Positions 37,801 to 50,113 of a DNA stretch of 64,000 nt are shown one piece after another. The notes under the pieces are model-generated. The model did not search any database. It was not told where the DNA came from and saw only the letters and a program-made list of their open reading frames with translations. The DNA comes from Kitagawia praeruptora (taxonomy: Eukaryota; Streptophyta; Magnoliopsida; Apiales; Apiaceae), in contig CM075353.1 in NCBI GenBank assembly GCA_037693485.1, positions 1,374,001 through 1,438,000 of the forward strand. Direction: 5' to 3'. The position numbers and the translations under genes are program-made. Within the stretch, counting starts at the first letter, position 1. Every line of letters starts with the position of its first letter.

Positions 37801-38437
37801 GAGAATAATGATTGACAAAATCGAGCAAAATAAACAGTAGTAGGAGACTCTGACAACCTTTCCCCTAAATTCATTAGTACAAGTCTACCAAAATTGAAAT
37901 TACCTCCATAAAGAAGAGCATATCCAATTTGAAGACTGTCAGTAGGAATAGCATCCCAGTTCGTGGTTTTCTTGGCAAAAGCCCTTGTTATGTAGTCGAA
38001 AAAGAAATTCCACATTCCTTTCGTAGTGCTGGCCTCTTCACTTGACCAATTCGTTCCAGAGAATCCATATACCCAATTCTTTACAACATCTGTTTTAGAT
38101 TATCCTCACCAACAATGCTATATGAGTTATGTGTTTCAAACCCCAGCGCCTTGCTAACAGTAGTTGGAGTGATAACAAACTCATTGTCTTCATGTGTGAA
38201 AATTATTGATGGAGTCCCAGACTCTCCACCATCATCATAAGCAGAGTTTCTCTAGAAAGAAGCAATCTGAGAACCGGAGAGTGTTGATGGTTCAACCAGA
38301 GCTTTTCCGATCTCTGAATCACCCAAGAAGTTTTGAATCATATGAAACGCTTCAGGAACCTTCTCAGCGGTCAAAGGTGCTGCATAGTTGTTAGGAACGA
38401 AGAGTAATCCATGAATGTTAAAAGATTTGGTGGCCAT
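34818..38437 (-). pseudogene. Env-like / extra ORF of a SIRE-like Copia element, broken by stops
   Basis: About 1200 codons run from an ATG at 38437 (MATKSF) to a final TAG at 34818. One frameshift lies near 38090; from 38015 onward the frame is kept but interrupted by in-frame stops at 37212, 37176, 36021, 35616 and 34923, with another at 38252 before the frameshift. In order, the protein has a conserved N-terminal domain, a Gln/Pro-rich stretch (about 37480-37640), and a basic segment. An acidic region (about 36560-37115) and a probable coiled coil (about 36200-36450) follow. The C-terminal domain includes YEELEYVLYL and NKIYDLRSAIYHT. Its position before the 3' LTR matches the env-like ORF of SIRE elements. 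An envelope function is unproven, and no clear signal peptide or membrane segment was seen. Confidence 0.65.
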
Positions 38438-39124
38438 TAGAAAGAAGTTGAGAAGAAAAAATGTGAGAAAATAGTATGTATGCAAAGTGTTTGTGAAAAA
38501 GCGTGAGTGAAAAACCAGAGAGACTTTGTGTAGATGAGTAGAAAGTAAATATGAATAGTTAAGAAAAGTGATAAGGTTAATAATTAAAAATTAAAAACCA
38601 ATCGTTTTAATTAATAAAACATGCTACAGTCTCTTGGTTAATGTGTGAGTAGGACACGTGTTGTATAGACAGCGGAACAAATATGCATACACAGTAACTA
38701 TAGCAATTATTACTGCTACTATCTCGCCTATTCTCAAGACACTTTTACACTACAGTACCCACGTACAGTTGGCACTCATTAATTCCAAATTTCAAAAACT
38801 CTCATAACCCATCTATGTAATATGTCTGAAATAAAATATACCTTAGAGTATTAGACAAAAATTCATCAGCGTTTGTCAATTCTCCATCTTTATTTCCATA
38901 ATCTTCTCAAAAACTACACAGTGGTGAGTGTGTGTGTGTGTATAGCAGAGTTTACCGACTTCAATTTTTAGAGCATCTAATTTTTCATAAAATCCATAAA
39001 ATAAATCAGTAAGTACTGGTTACACCAACTCTCATAGTAAACACTGATTGTCTAATGAACACTAAACTCTGTAGTAACACGTCATGATATACAGAAACTT
39101 CTAAACCCCCTTTATAACTAATCT

Positions 39125-39167
<43 letters not shown>

Positions 39168-39580
39168 ATATATATATTTTTTTATATAACTCCAGTAATC
39201 AGAGGTTGGACCTAGTCACCAAAAATCCTATAATTTTAGCCCTTATCTTTTTGATAAGTTCCTGGGTCATCCTAGTTTTTGACTAGTCACCAAAAATTAA
39301 AGAATTTTAGCCCTTACTGAGTACTAGCAAGTTCCTGGGTCATCCTAGTCTTTTGACTAGTCACCAAAAATTAAGAAATTTTAGCCCTTACTACTAGCAA
39401 GTTCCTGGGTCGTCCTAGATACAACATAATCTCAAAGGAGTTGTAAATAGCCTATATTTAACTACTGTTGGGGTGAACCAAAAAAAACATTATCAGAGTT
39501 TAACTAACAGAGTTTAGGGGTCATCAGTCATCAGACATTAATCATGAGAGGCAATGCACACAGTATATACAGACTCAAAG
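38438..39580. other. Upstream non-coding part of the Copia fragment
   Basis: AT-rich sequence containing a TA run (about 39128-39165) and a minisatellite. No pol motif is visible. It ends at the chromovirus LTR; the five bases before that LTR (39576-39580) are CAAAG, whose partner would be beyond the right edge. Confidence 0.5.
39212..39417. repeat. 71-74-bp minisatellite, three copies
   Basis: Units start with CTAGTCACCAAAAAT at 39212, 39283 and 39357 and contain GTTCCTGGGTC. The third copy is shorter. Confidence 0.88.
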
Positions 39581-42219
39581 TGTAAGAACCCAGATTTTTA
39601 TTAGAATTAAAACTTTTTCTTATGTAATAATATAGGAGTGAATAGTGGTTATGACTGCGATGTAACGAATGTCCATGAAATGAATGGGATGGATTTAAAT
39701 TCAAATATTTATATGTCATGAAGAATGCTTTTGGTAGACAGCATAGATAAGAATAATCTATCTTCTAGGGATATAAGTTATATTATTCTAAGAGAGATTA
39801 TTCTTGTGTCATCCAAATCAATATCTGTTATTAGTCCAATAGTTCCGTAAAAGAATTAAGGAACGCCCGAAAGAGGACCAGGGCACTTTTATTAAATATA
39901 AGGAATAAAAGAAATAATAAAGTGTGAATGGTGATTTTGGTAGAGATGGGAATATTATTGGACGACACTATATAGAATTATTCAGAACAGAAATCTGAGT
40001 TCGTATTAGGGATCCAGGAGGAAATTAAGTGTATGTAAAAGCTGTCGGATTCAGAAAAATAGCATTTTTATTTTCCCCGAGATTTCCCTGGACACTGCTA
40101 GACTTAAGGATTTATTAAAGAAATTTAAGGAATTTAAATTCGAGAAGTATTAAGAAAGATGGGGAATGGTATTATAATTATTAATAAGGTTTCCGGTAAA
40201 ACCCTAACTAGAAACGAATGAGTTATTCCCTCGAACGATCAATCAAATTGAGCAATACCCGGATGAAAGAGCAAGCAGAGAATTAGGATGCATAAATGTG
40301 CAATTGGTGGAAAAAGGAGAACCTAAGTGGCATACTTGTAAGTCAACTACAACTAGGATGATTCTTTAGCATTTAACCAAAAAATGGACTTGTTTAATGT
40401 GGAACCAACACTTGGACAAGTAAGAGATCAACAAGTGGCACCAATAGATGATTGACAACCCAAAAGGAAGAGATGCATCCAAGTTATATACATAAAAATG
40501 CATGTATTAAGTCATAACATCACAAAAACAAAAACAAACACCACCATCTTTTTCTCCTTGTAACTCTCGGCCATGAAAAAGGAAAAAGGGGGAAGGACTT
40601 GCCACCATCCATTCACTTCAATCTTGAGCTTAAATCAAAGCTAGTATCAAGTAGAAGGTAAATCCAAGAGATCATCATCAACTAATATGTTTAACTAGAT
40701 CAAAACCATGATCAAAGTTCTTGATGAATAGTGTTCTTATGAACTAACTTTTCTTTTGTTGATTTCTTTGGACAGATCAAGCTATATTAAGGCTAGATAA
40801 GGACTAACCAAGGTTTACTAAGTTCATTCATACATCAAGGAAGGTATACCACTCTTAAAAACCTATCTCTTAGTTTAAGTTTTGGTATTTTAGATGAGTT
40901 ATATGGATTTAATGCATGTTTAGGACCTTAAGTTTATGCATGGGCTTTGTTAAATGTTAAATTAGTCTAGATGAACGGAAAGACATTCCTTGATCTTAGT
41001 TCATGGATAAATAATATGTATGTGTTGTTTGGAGTGTAAACCATGATCATTGGATGGTTTGAATTTTGGAAAACGTGTAAACATAGCCGTCGTAATGCCG
41101 AAATTTCATTAACCCTTGAAATCCGTGCATAGCAGTAGCCTTAACTCATTGATAAGCTTCATTTTCTTCCATGATAAGCTATATTATGTTATGAGCTTCG
41201 TTTGGATATAAAGTTCGTATGAAACGGATATACGGTTTAGGAGATATGGCCGATTTAATAAAAGTGGTTCGAAACCGTAAACGAAAGTTCGTAACTGTAT
41301 TTAAACCCCCTTAACTCGAGTAATGCAGTGGTGAGTAATGATAATTAAATATTAGAGGTAAAAAGGAAGGTGTGGGAGAAAACCACATGTCAAATAGATC
41401 GTTTTCCAATTTTATAAAAATGTTCGAATCAAGGTTAAACGCGAACGAACCCCTAGAAGCATGCTTGATTATGACTTTGGTTAATAACTTAGAAAACGGG
41501 CGATAAAACTCGTAGTACAATCTCGATTCGTAATTAATCGATCTTAAGACTTACATGGCCTAAGTATGTATTAAGTGTGGGTGCAAGGACGGGTTATAAT
41601 AGCGAACGTACGTCGAACCGCATCGGTGATAAAAAGAGTTACACTAAGAGGTGTATAATGAATAATTCGAGCAACGTGTTTCGACTTAAGTGAAGTTTAT
41701 ATTTAACCTTGAAAAGTGTTTAGTGATTAATCCCGAATGCCTTGGCTATTTATAGATCACCAGGCTGACCCGGGACACGCTACCACTACCCCTACCCGCA
41801 CTCGATTTCCAGGCAAAGTTTCAAATCCTTTTTAAAAGGCTGTTGTTGTGAATACATATATATGCTTTCTATTATACATATGCCATAGCATGCATGCCTA
41901 CTGTTAAAGTCATATTGATATACTTGTTCCTGAAATTATTTTTGGCTTATAAGCTAGATAGTTTATATATCAGTTATAAGTCGGATATCACTAAGACCCT
42001 TAAGCGAAGGGCAGTTAAATCTCATTCTTTGATTATAGACCGGGAATCGATATTCCTTGATATATTGAAATTATTTTCAGAGGCAAATATTTAAATAAAT
42101 ATTTTCCATTTATTATCTGGCAAATATTATTCGGAATATTCCTTGGAGATTATGTGATAAATATTATTCGAATATTATTTCGAACCCTCAGTTAAGTTAT
42201 TGACTTAAAGAATATTCAC

Positions 42220-42690
42220 TCTTATTTACTCAATAGATATTATTTTTAATATTCATTCGAGCCTTATTTATTTAAATGAATATTATTTTGAATATTCATT
42301 CAATCTCTATTTATTTTATAAATATTAGTTGAACATTGATTCGAACTCCAGTTATTTGATAAATATAATTTTAAATATTTCCTTGAGACGAAGAATATTA
42401 TCTTCGACATTCATTTTAAGTCGATTCAATTTTTGAACAAAATTCCAAATATTCATTCGATAATCATTGTCGATAAATATTATTGAGTTGAATATTCATT
42501 ATTTATTCAATGAATATTGTCTCAAATATTCAGTCGATAATTATTTCATCAATAAGTATCATTCTTAAGTTGAATATTCGTTATTGATTCAATGAATATT
42601 ATCTCAAATATCCATTTGATGATTATTCCGTCAATAAGCATTATTATTAATTTGAATATTCATTATTCGTTCAATGAATATTATTCTGAT
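42220..42690. repeat. Palindromic AATATTC array in the 5' LTR
   Basis: The family repeat of alternating GAATATT and AATATTC motifs. Its counterpart in the 3' LTR is at 62570-63040, nearly identical in sequence and length. Confidence 0.8.
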
Positions 42691-44045
42691 TATTTATTCA
42701 AAGATTATTCCGAGCAACACTTTTTCCAATATCTGTGACTTAATAAATATTCTTGGAATATTTATTTAATTCTTCTAACTCGTTTCAAAAATGATTTACT
42801 TCATTCACATAGTATCATCAACCTTCGAGCATTATATAAATTATTACAGAGTCTTATTATTATTGTTATATTATCAAGGAAGGTTCTCAAACTCTATTCT
42901 TCGTTCAATCATGTCTCACAAATAATAAGGGAACCTTACTTGAGAAATGTTATCTATCTTGTGACTGCCCGGTCATAAATTATTCGTTTCACTCGCAACG
43001 TGATTGCTATTATTCATGGTATTGCGTGTACCCACTCATTATTCGAGGGGTAAAAATGTTGGAACAAGTTGGTATCCATTAATAAGCAACAGCTTGGGAA
43101 ATATTGGTGAATTTTCCTTTCCAATTAGATACGACTACCTGGTGGAGTGTTATCAACAAGTATTTTACTTGGGAAAAGGGGGACGAACTTTACGTTTCAA
43201 AGTTATGGATGTGAAATGAACTAGGAGATGCATAAGTGACCCAGTGGCGCCGGTCCAGCAAATGGCCCAACCGTTGGCCGAGGGGGTTCCAGAGGGCGGT
43301 AGACAAGTAAATCCATCGGTGCTTCCTTCTACATGTAGTAAACAAGAGGTGGGGAGCATAACATGCGACTGATCATCGTGTAAATGCTATGTCTCCTGGC
43401 GCGTCAAACTCCAGTATTAGTTCATCACTCAATGTTGGAAATTTTCTGCAACATCATCTTAGTTGGCAGAGTTGAAAAGTATTTCAAACCGGAATTGCAA
43501 TATCTTTCTTGCAAATTCCTATTTTTATGAAAATGATGCTATCTTGCTTATTTTGGCATAGCACATGCTTCCACGAAATATATACCTGTTGAGTTACCTT
43601 GTAACTTCATCCTTTATATTGAACTGACAATATTTTCTCTAATGCATGGCATATGGTTTCAAAATATATCTTTGGACTGTCATATATATTACTGCACAGT
43701 TATATTATTGGTGGGCTATTGCTCACCCTTGCTTATTATTATGTCACAACAACAGCTAGGTCACATGGCTCGCGTTAGGCGCACTCGACGCAAGCAGGTT
43801 ACCCGACCCACAGGACTACCCGCTGATATCATCGCTGCCATTGCTAAGGTAGCATAGATCAGCAGCCTTTGGGTTACAAGTTTAATTATATGTATCAATA
43901 ATGTTAATCAACGGCAAACTCTTAAACTTATGATGTTATCCTTTTGGTTTGTAATAACTTATGATCGTGGATTCGTAATATGAGACTTATTTCAATTTCA
44001 TCTCTGGGACTATAACTGTGTGTGTGTGTGAGTGGATATTATTGT

Positions 44046-47000
44046 TGTAACACCCCCAGATCCAGGGTCAGGGATCTGGTCGTTACGGTCTCAATATCCA
44101 TCCACAAAACCAACATAATTTAAATTACAACCTTGTGACCCAAAACAACAACATAAAACACACCCGTTATAGTCCCAGAGATGAAATCAGAGTAACCAAC
44201 AATATTATTAATCACAAGTTTGAGTTCTTACAACCCAAAGAATTACAATTGTACAATTACATACCCTTTGCCATCCATTAATAGATACCATAATATAAAT
44301 ACATTTGAGGCTCAATTGCTAACAACTAGCCTACCAGTAGTTGCATCCTCAACAAAGGTAGCCAAGACCTTAGCGGTAAACCTCTGACGGTTGACACCTG
44401 CTTACGCTGTGTGCGCTTTGCGCGGCCATCAGATCTAGCTGTTGTTGTGATATAAATAAATAAAGCAAGGGTGAGCAATAGCCCACCAGAAATATAATTG
44501 AACAGTGATAATATATAACAGTCCAAAATATCTTTGAAACCATATGCCATGCATTAACGATGTAGTACCAATATAAGGTATGAGATGAAGTTACAAGGTA
44601 ACTCAAAAATATATTTGTTTTGAATAAATATCTGCTATGCAAAAGATAAGCAAGATATTCTCAATTATCATAAGAGAGGAACTTGCAGGAAAAATATTGC
44701 AATTCCGGTTTCAAAACTTTTCGCCTTGCCAACACCAACAGTGTTGCCGAAATTTCTCACTTTTAGAAGATGAACTAATACGGGAGCATTGCCGCGCCAG
44801 ATGCCCTGACATTTACGATGATCAGTCGTATGTCATGCATCTCATCAGTCGTTCTCTACATGTAGAAGGTAGCTCCGACGGATTTACTTATCTACCGCCC
44901 TCTGGAACTCCTCAGCCAACGGTTGGGCTATTGCTGGACCGGCGCCACTCGGCCACTTACGCGTCTCCTAGTTCGAATATCATCCATGACTCTGAAACGT
45001 AAAGTTCGTTCCCCTTTTCCCCAAGTGTAACACTTGTTGATAGGACTCCACAAAGTAGTCGTATCTAATTGGAAAGGAAAATTCACCAATATTTCCCAAG
45101 CCGATGCTTGTTAATGGATATAAACTTGTTACATCAATCATACCCCTCGAGCGTTGAGGAGGTAACCAAAAGACTCATATCGATGCTTGAAAGAATCAAG
45201 ATGTGAGTGACAAGATAGTTTTAGCAAGTATAGGACCGGGCAGTCCAATAAATAACATCGCTCAAGTGAGGTCCCCTTATATACGTTTGGAAGTTGAGCG
45301 AGTATTTAAATCTTCTTTAAGATAGATTTAAATGAAATTAAAGTTTTGGGAACCTCCCCTTGATAAAATAGTCATAAAAGACTTCGAAATATTTTACATA
45401 ATATCTGAAGGTGAAGGATAACCCTTGAATAATATAAATCATTACAAAAAGAATTCAAAAGAATTTAATTAAATATTCCAAGAATATTTATTAAGTCAAT
45501 AATAATTACGGAATATTATTAAATCATAATATTGCTCGTAAGTAATCCTCGAATGAATATATATAATTATTTATTAAATAAATCTCTTCTTAAATGAATA
45601 TTTAAAATAATATTCATTAAATAAATAAACTTAAATAAATATTTAAAATAATATTTACTGAATAAATCAAACCTTAAATGAATATTTGAAAATAATATTC
45701 ATTTAACAAATAATATTCCAAATGAATATCCAAAATAACATTCATTTAACAAATAATATTCTAAATGAATATCCAAAATAATATTCATTTAACAAATAAT
45801 ATTCTAAATGAATATCCGAATAATATTCATTTAGTAATCAAAACTTTAAAGGAATATTCGAAGTAATATTCATTGAGTAAATAGAACTTCCAATGAATAT
45901 TTTAAAATAATATTCATTAAGTAAATCAAATCTTAAATGAATATTTGAAAGTAATATTCATTAAATATTCCTTCACTGAGGTAATACTCAAATAACGTTC
46001 CTCGAAAGATTCGTAATCGAATAAAAATCCTCGAAATAATAAATTTGTCACTGGGATCCCTCCGGGTTTCCACGACTATTTATATATTACAAAATATCGA
46101 CTCCCGGTCTATATTTGAAGTATGAATATCATACGCCCTTCGCTAAGGGTCTTAACGAAACAATCCAGCTTATAACTGATATTTCATATATAGTCTATAA
46201 GCCGATATCAATTCAGGGAACAAGTAATTCAATCTTAACTTGAAAGTAGGCATGCATGCTATGGCATATGTATAAAACAATCATCATATATATTATCACA
46301 ACAACAGTTCCAAGTATTGGAAACTTGCCTGAGAATCGAGTGCGGGTAGGGGTAATGTGTCCCGGGTCAGCTCGACGATCTATAAACAATCAGAATATTT
46401 AAGATTAATCACTTAACGCTTCTTAAAAGGCTAAGTATAAACTCTACTTAAATCGAAATGTGCTTTCGAGTTATCTCGTTACGTCTCTTTTAGTGTAACT
46501 CTTTTTATCACCGATACGATCCGACATTCGTTCATTATCAAGACATGTCATCATGCTTATACTTGGTATATACTTAAGTCGTACAAGTTCTAAGGTCGGT
46601 CGTTTACGAATCAAGATTATACCTCGAGTTTTATCGCCCGTTTTCTAAGTTATAACCAAAGTCATACTTTTAAGGGGTTCGTTCGCGTTTAATCTCGATT
46701 CGAACATTTTTATAAAATCGAAAAACGATCTTTTTAATACGAGGTATTTTCTCACACTATCCTTATGATCTCTAATTTTTAATTATCAAGATTCGCCACT
46801 GATTTCGTTGTAATAAAGGGATCCAATTTCAGTTACGAACTTTCGTTTACGGTTTCGAACCACTTTTACGAATTTAATCATAACTCCTAAACCGTAAGTC
46901 CATTTCATACGATCTTTATATCAAAACGAAGCTTGTAACATGATCTAGCTGACCATGGCAGAATATGAACCTGGAAAGTGAGTTTTATTAACTGTCAAGC

Positions 47001-48573
47001 TCGGATTTCAAGATTAAACGAAAATCGGGCATTACGACGGCTATAAATCGAACGTTCTACTAATCGTAACACTAAAACCAAGCCACACCGGGCACCAATA
47101 CAACTTATACACATGTTCATCATCTCAAAAAGTCCAGAAGCTACTGATCTTAGCATCCAAATCAACATGCTTCTTAAATCAACTAAACCACTTAACTAAT
47201 CATGCTTATAACATTATCATGAACATACTACTCTAAAAATCATCAAGAACAAACATAATCTCAAAGTAAGATCTAGGGTTTTCAAGACTTATACCTTCCT
47301 TGGAGAGTGTTAAAGCCCTTGCTAAGCCTTGTATAGTCCATGCCTATCCTTAACCAAGCTTAGATCATCCAAGAAATCAAGAAAAACCAAGATTTGTTCT
47401 TGAAAACACTATTCACCCTCCTCTTAAATCATTTCTTTGAAAATGGAAAAAGATGAGTTTGATGCTAAGATTTTGAGGAGATCATTTTTATGAATTATAG
47501 GACTCACATAAAAAGTTTCAAGACCAAACAATGGTTGAAAGTAGAATTTTGGTCTTTGAATTAAGCAAGAAGCCGAATGGCTTATTTTTGCAGAAAAATG
47601 GAGTTGATTTCTTGTTTTCTTGCTTGGTGGATGTGTTATGATGAATTATTGATGAGAGTAAGATAATATCTTGGCTAAAAGCTACTTTAATAAAGTGGTG
47701 TGGTCATCCAATGTATCACCTCTTGCCATGTGTTGAATTCTTGTGGTGGAAATGATATAAACTTGTAACTAGTAGTTAGATTGCTAAGTACTTGGTTGAT
47801 CCACTTGATTCTAGTCAATCTTGTAACTATGTTGGTTACTAGATATTTTCTAGTAGCTTGCACAAGACTCTTGCTCCCTCTGCTTGTTTCTTTGTCCGTT
47901 TATTGCTTAATTCGTTGATCGTTCGAGGGAATAACTCATTCGTTTCTAGTTAGGGTTTTACCGAAAACCTTCTTAATAATTCTAATACTATTCTTCATCT
48001 TTCTTAATACTTCTCGAATTTTAAATTCCTTAATTCCCTTTTATAAATCCTTAAGTCTTGCAGTGTCTAGGGAAATCTCGGAGAAAATAAAAGTGCTCTT
48101 TTTCTGAATCCGACAGCTTTTACATACACTTATTTTCCTCCTGGATCACTAATACGAACTCAGAAATCCGTTCCGAATACCGGGTATAACATTAATATAA
48201 TAATATTCCAAATTCCACCAAAATCACTATTCATCACTTATTTTTATTTAATTCCTATAATTAGGAAAATGAACCTGGTTCACCCTCGAGTGTTCCTTAA
48301 CCTTTTTTCGGAACCGCTGGGCTTATAATAGATATTGATTTGGATGACACAAGAATAATCTTACTTGGAGTAATCTTCTCATAATCTTAGGAGATAGATC
48401 ATTCTTATCTATGTTGTCAACCAAAGGTATTCTGCATGACATATAATAATTGAATCCAAATCCATTCCATTCATTAAATAGACAGTCGTTACATCGCAGT
48501 CATAACCACTATTCATTCCCATATTAATACATAATAAAAAGTTTTAATTCTACCCAAAATCTGGGTTCTTACA
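44046..48573 (-). mobile_element. Solo LTR 2, inverted, inside the 5' LTR of its own family
   Basis: It runs from TGTAACACCCCC to GGGTTCTTACA with perfect 5-bp duplicates ATTGT (44041-44045 and 48574-48578). Its length is 4528 bp. The first kilobase is nearly identical to solo LTR 1, closer than to solo LTR 3. The host LTR continues on both sides. Confidence 0.95.
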
Positions 48574-48689
48574 ATTGTGGGGTCACAGCATGTGATTTAT
48601 TTATTGTGGACTTAAGTAAAGTATCAATCATGGAAAATAAGACCGTAACGACCCGATCCCGGACCTCGGATCTGGGGGTGTTACAGAAA

Positions 48690-48701
48690 TGGTATCAGAG
48701 A
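48690..48701 (+). other. Primer-binding site of the chromovirus
   Basis: TGGTATCAGAGA lies four bases after the LTR end. It is the Met-tRNA-type site, with the last base differing from the copy at 5143. Confidence 0.9.
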
Positions 48702-48851
48702 GAGAGTTATATATCCCAAGAGATGAGGTGACGTTATACAATAATAAATTCACTAATATAATAAGAACTCTTGCCAAGTTCACCTAAAACCCTTATGGGA
48801 ACTTTTAAGTATCATGATAGTAATATAGTTCGTCTTGTGTAGGCGAGCGAC

Positions 48852-49589
48852 ATGGCTGCCCAGGAGGACCCTGAGGTCCAGGTTGATGCTGATACGGATG
48901 TTGATGAGTCAGAGGAGGAGGACCCTGAGGTCCAGGTTGATGATGATACTGATGTTGTTGAGTCAGATGAGGAGGACCCTGATGTCCAGGTTGACGCTGA
49001 TACTGATGTCATTGAGTCTAAGGAGGAGGAGGACCCGGAGGAGGTCCAGGCAGGGCAGGACACTGAGTTAGTTGCTGAGGGGGAGGATTTCTGGTATGTA
49101 TCTGAGATTAGGACTTTGGGGGAGGATACTGACATGACCACGGAGCAGGTGATGACTATAGATGAGGGTGCAGAGGGAGATGTTGATGAGCCCGCAGATG
49201 ACATTGTAGGGAGTCCTGGACTTAGTGTGCCACCCCTCTCTGGTGAGAGAGCCCCTACCCCACCACTACTTCATGGGAGCCCATTTTCTGATGAGTTCGA
49301 GGAGCTGACACTAGAGCCGCAGCAGGCAGAGGCTGCCGTTCCAGCAGATCCAGCCCCTCCACCCCATGTTCTAGCTGAGGGAGTCCCAGCATGTGTACAC
49401 CACTATGTTGTGGCCAGACTTAATATTGAGGTAGCCGTGGCTGAGGCCAGGCTGGTAGAGTCCCGCAGAGAGCTAGCAGCGGAGAGGGAGGCCCGGTTGA
49501 GGCACCAGGGCAGGGGGCGTGCCAGAGCCAGAGAGATGTATAGACAGGTGACCGGCATAGAGCTTAGGGCTCATGTGAGGGTGCGATAG
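48852..49589 (+). CDS. Additional acidic ORF between the 5' LTR and gag
   Basis: An uninterrupted 245-codon ORF starts with MAAQEDPEVQV, 150 bases after the PBS. Residues 5-60 are about three copies of an acidic repeat based on DPEVQVDADTDV. The middle is acidic and proline-rich (about 110-175). The C-terminal 60 residues are Arg- and Glu-rich and probably helical (ARLVESRRELAAEREARLR). I recognise no domain. It is unusual because chromoviruses normally begin with gag, and it is the only long frame in the element without a stop. The antisense frame 48812-49204 is a shadow of the repeats. Confidence 0.6.
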   Translation: MAAQEDPEVQVDADTDVDESEEEDPEVQVDDDTDVVESDEEDPDVQVDADTDVIESKEEEDPEEVQAGQDTELVAEGEDFWYVSEIRTLGEDTDMTTEQVMTIDEGAEGDVDEPADDIVGSPGLSVPPLSGERAPTPPLLHGSPFSDEFEELTLEPQQAEAAVPADPAPPPHVLAEGVPACVHHYVVARLNIEVAVAEARLVESRRELAAEREARLRHQGRGRARAREMYRQVTGIELRAHVRVR

Positions 49590-50113
49590 TTACCCAGTGA
49601 TGGTCACGGCAGGGTATCCAGGGTTGATGTAGAGGAGATATTTCGCCTTGCTATGGGGAGGGTTCGAGCTTTGGCCCACCGTCGTGGCTGACTGCAGTGA
49701 TAGTGATGTATTGGTCTAGTTGTCTAGTCTTGTACGGCATAATAACGCTGATTTTTGGTAGGGATAGTTTCAGCATGTAGTTCCCTGTTGCAGACTAGAC
49801 AGATAGACAACTTATTTTGCTTTTGACTAGTTGTTATTCGGTTGGTTGTACTTTTTAAAACTGTTGTTGTATGTCGGATATTGTACCGTTTGGTACCTGG
49901 TATATATTTATTTCCCTTTTAGTCATTTCAGTATCTCTACGATGCAATTCACTAGCTTGTTATATTAAAATTGCATATAATGCGTTCGATTAAAAACTAC
50001 CATGATATATAGAACTGTGGGATCCTAAATCCAATTATGCATCGATATTATGAGGAGAAACCCTCTGAAATAAGTAAATAAACCTAATGTATATTATCCA
50101 AATTTTCAGTAAA
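49590..50113 (+). other. Leader between the extra ORF and gag
   Basis: No ORF. The sequence just before the gag ATG (TTATCCAAATTTTCAG, ending at 50109) resembles a splice acceptor, so gag could be expressed from a spliced RNA. No donor was assigned. Confidence 0.4.

Larger units (their letters stand above)
39581..48685 (+). mobile_element. 5' LTR of a chromodomain Ty3/gypsy element, split by solo LTR 2
   Basis: It starts TGTAAGAACCCAG, ends GGGGGTGTTACA at 48685, and is followed by the tRNA primer-binding site. Removing solo LTR 2 and one ATTGT duplicate leaves about 4570 bp. It matches 59932-64000 with only scattered differences (about five in the first 120 bases). A small ORF ending at 43857 encodes a basic peptide with RVRRTRRKQV that recurs, shifted or damaged, in the solo LTRs. 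Confidence 0.95.
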
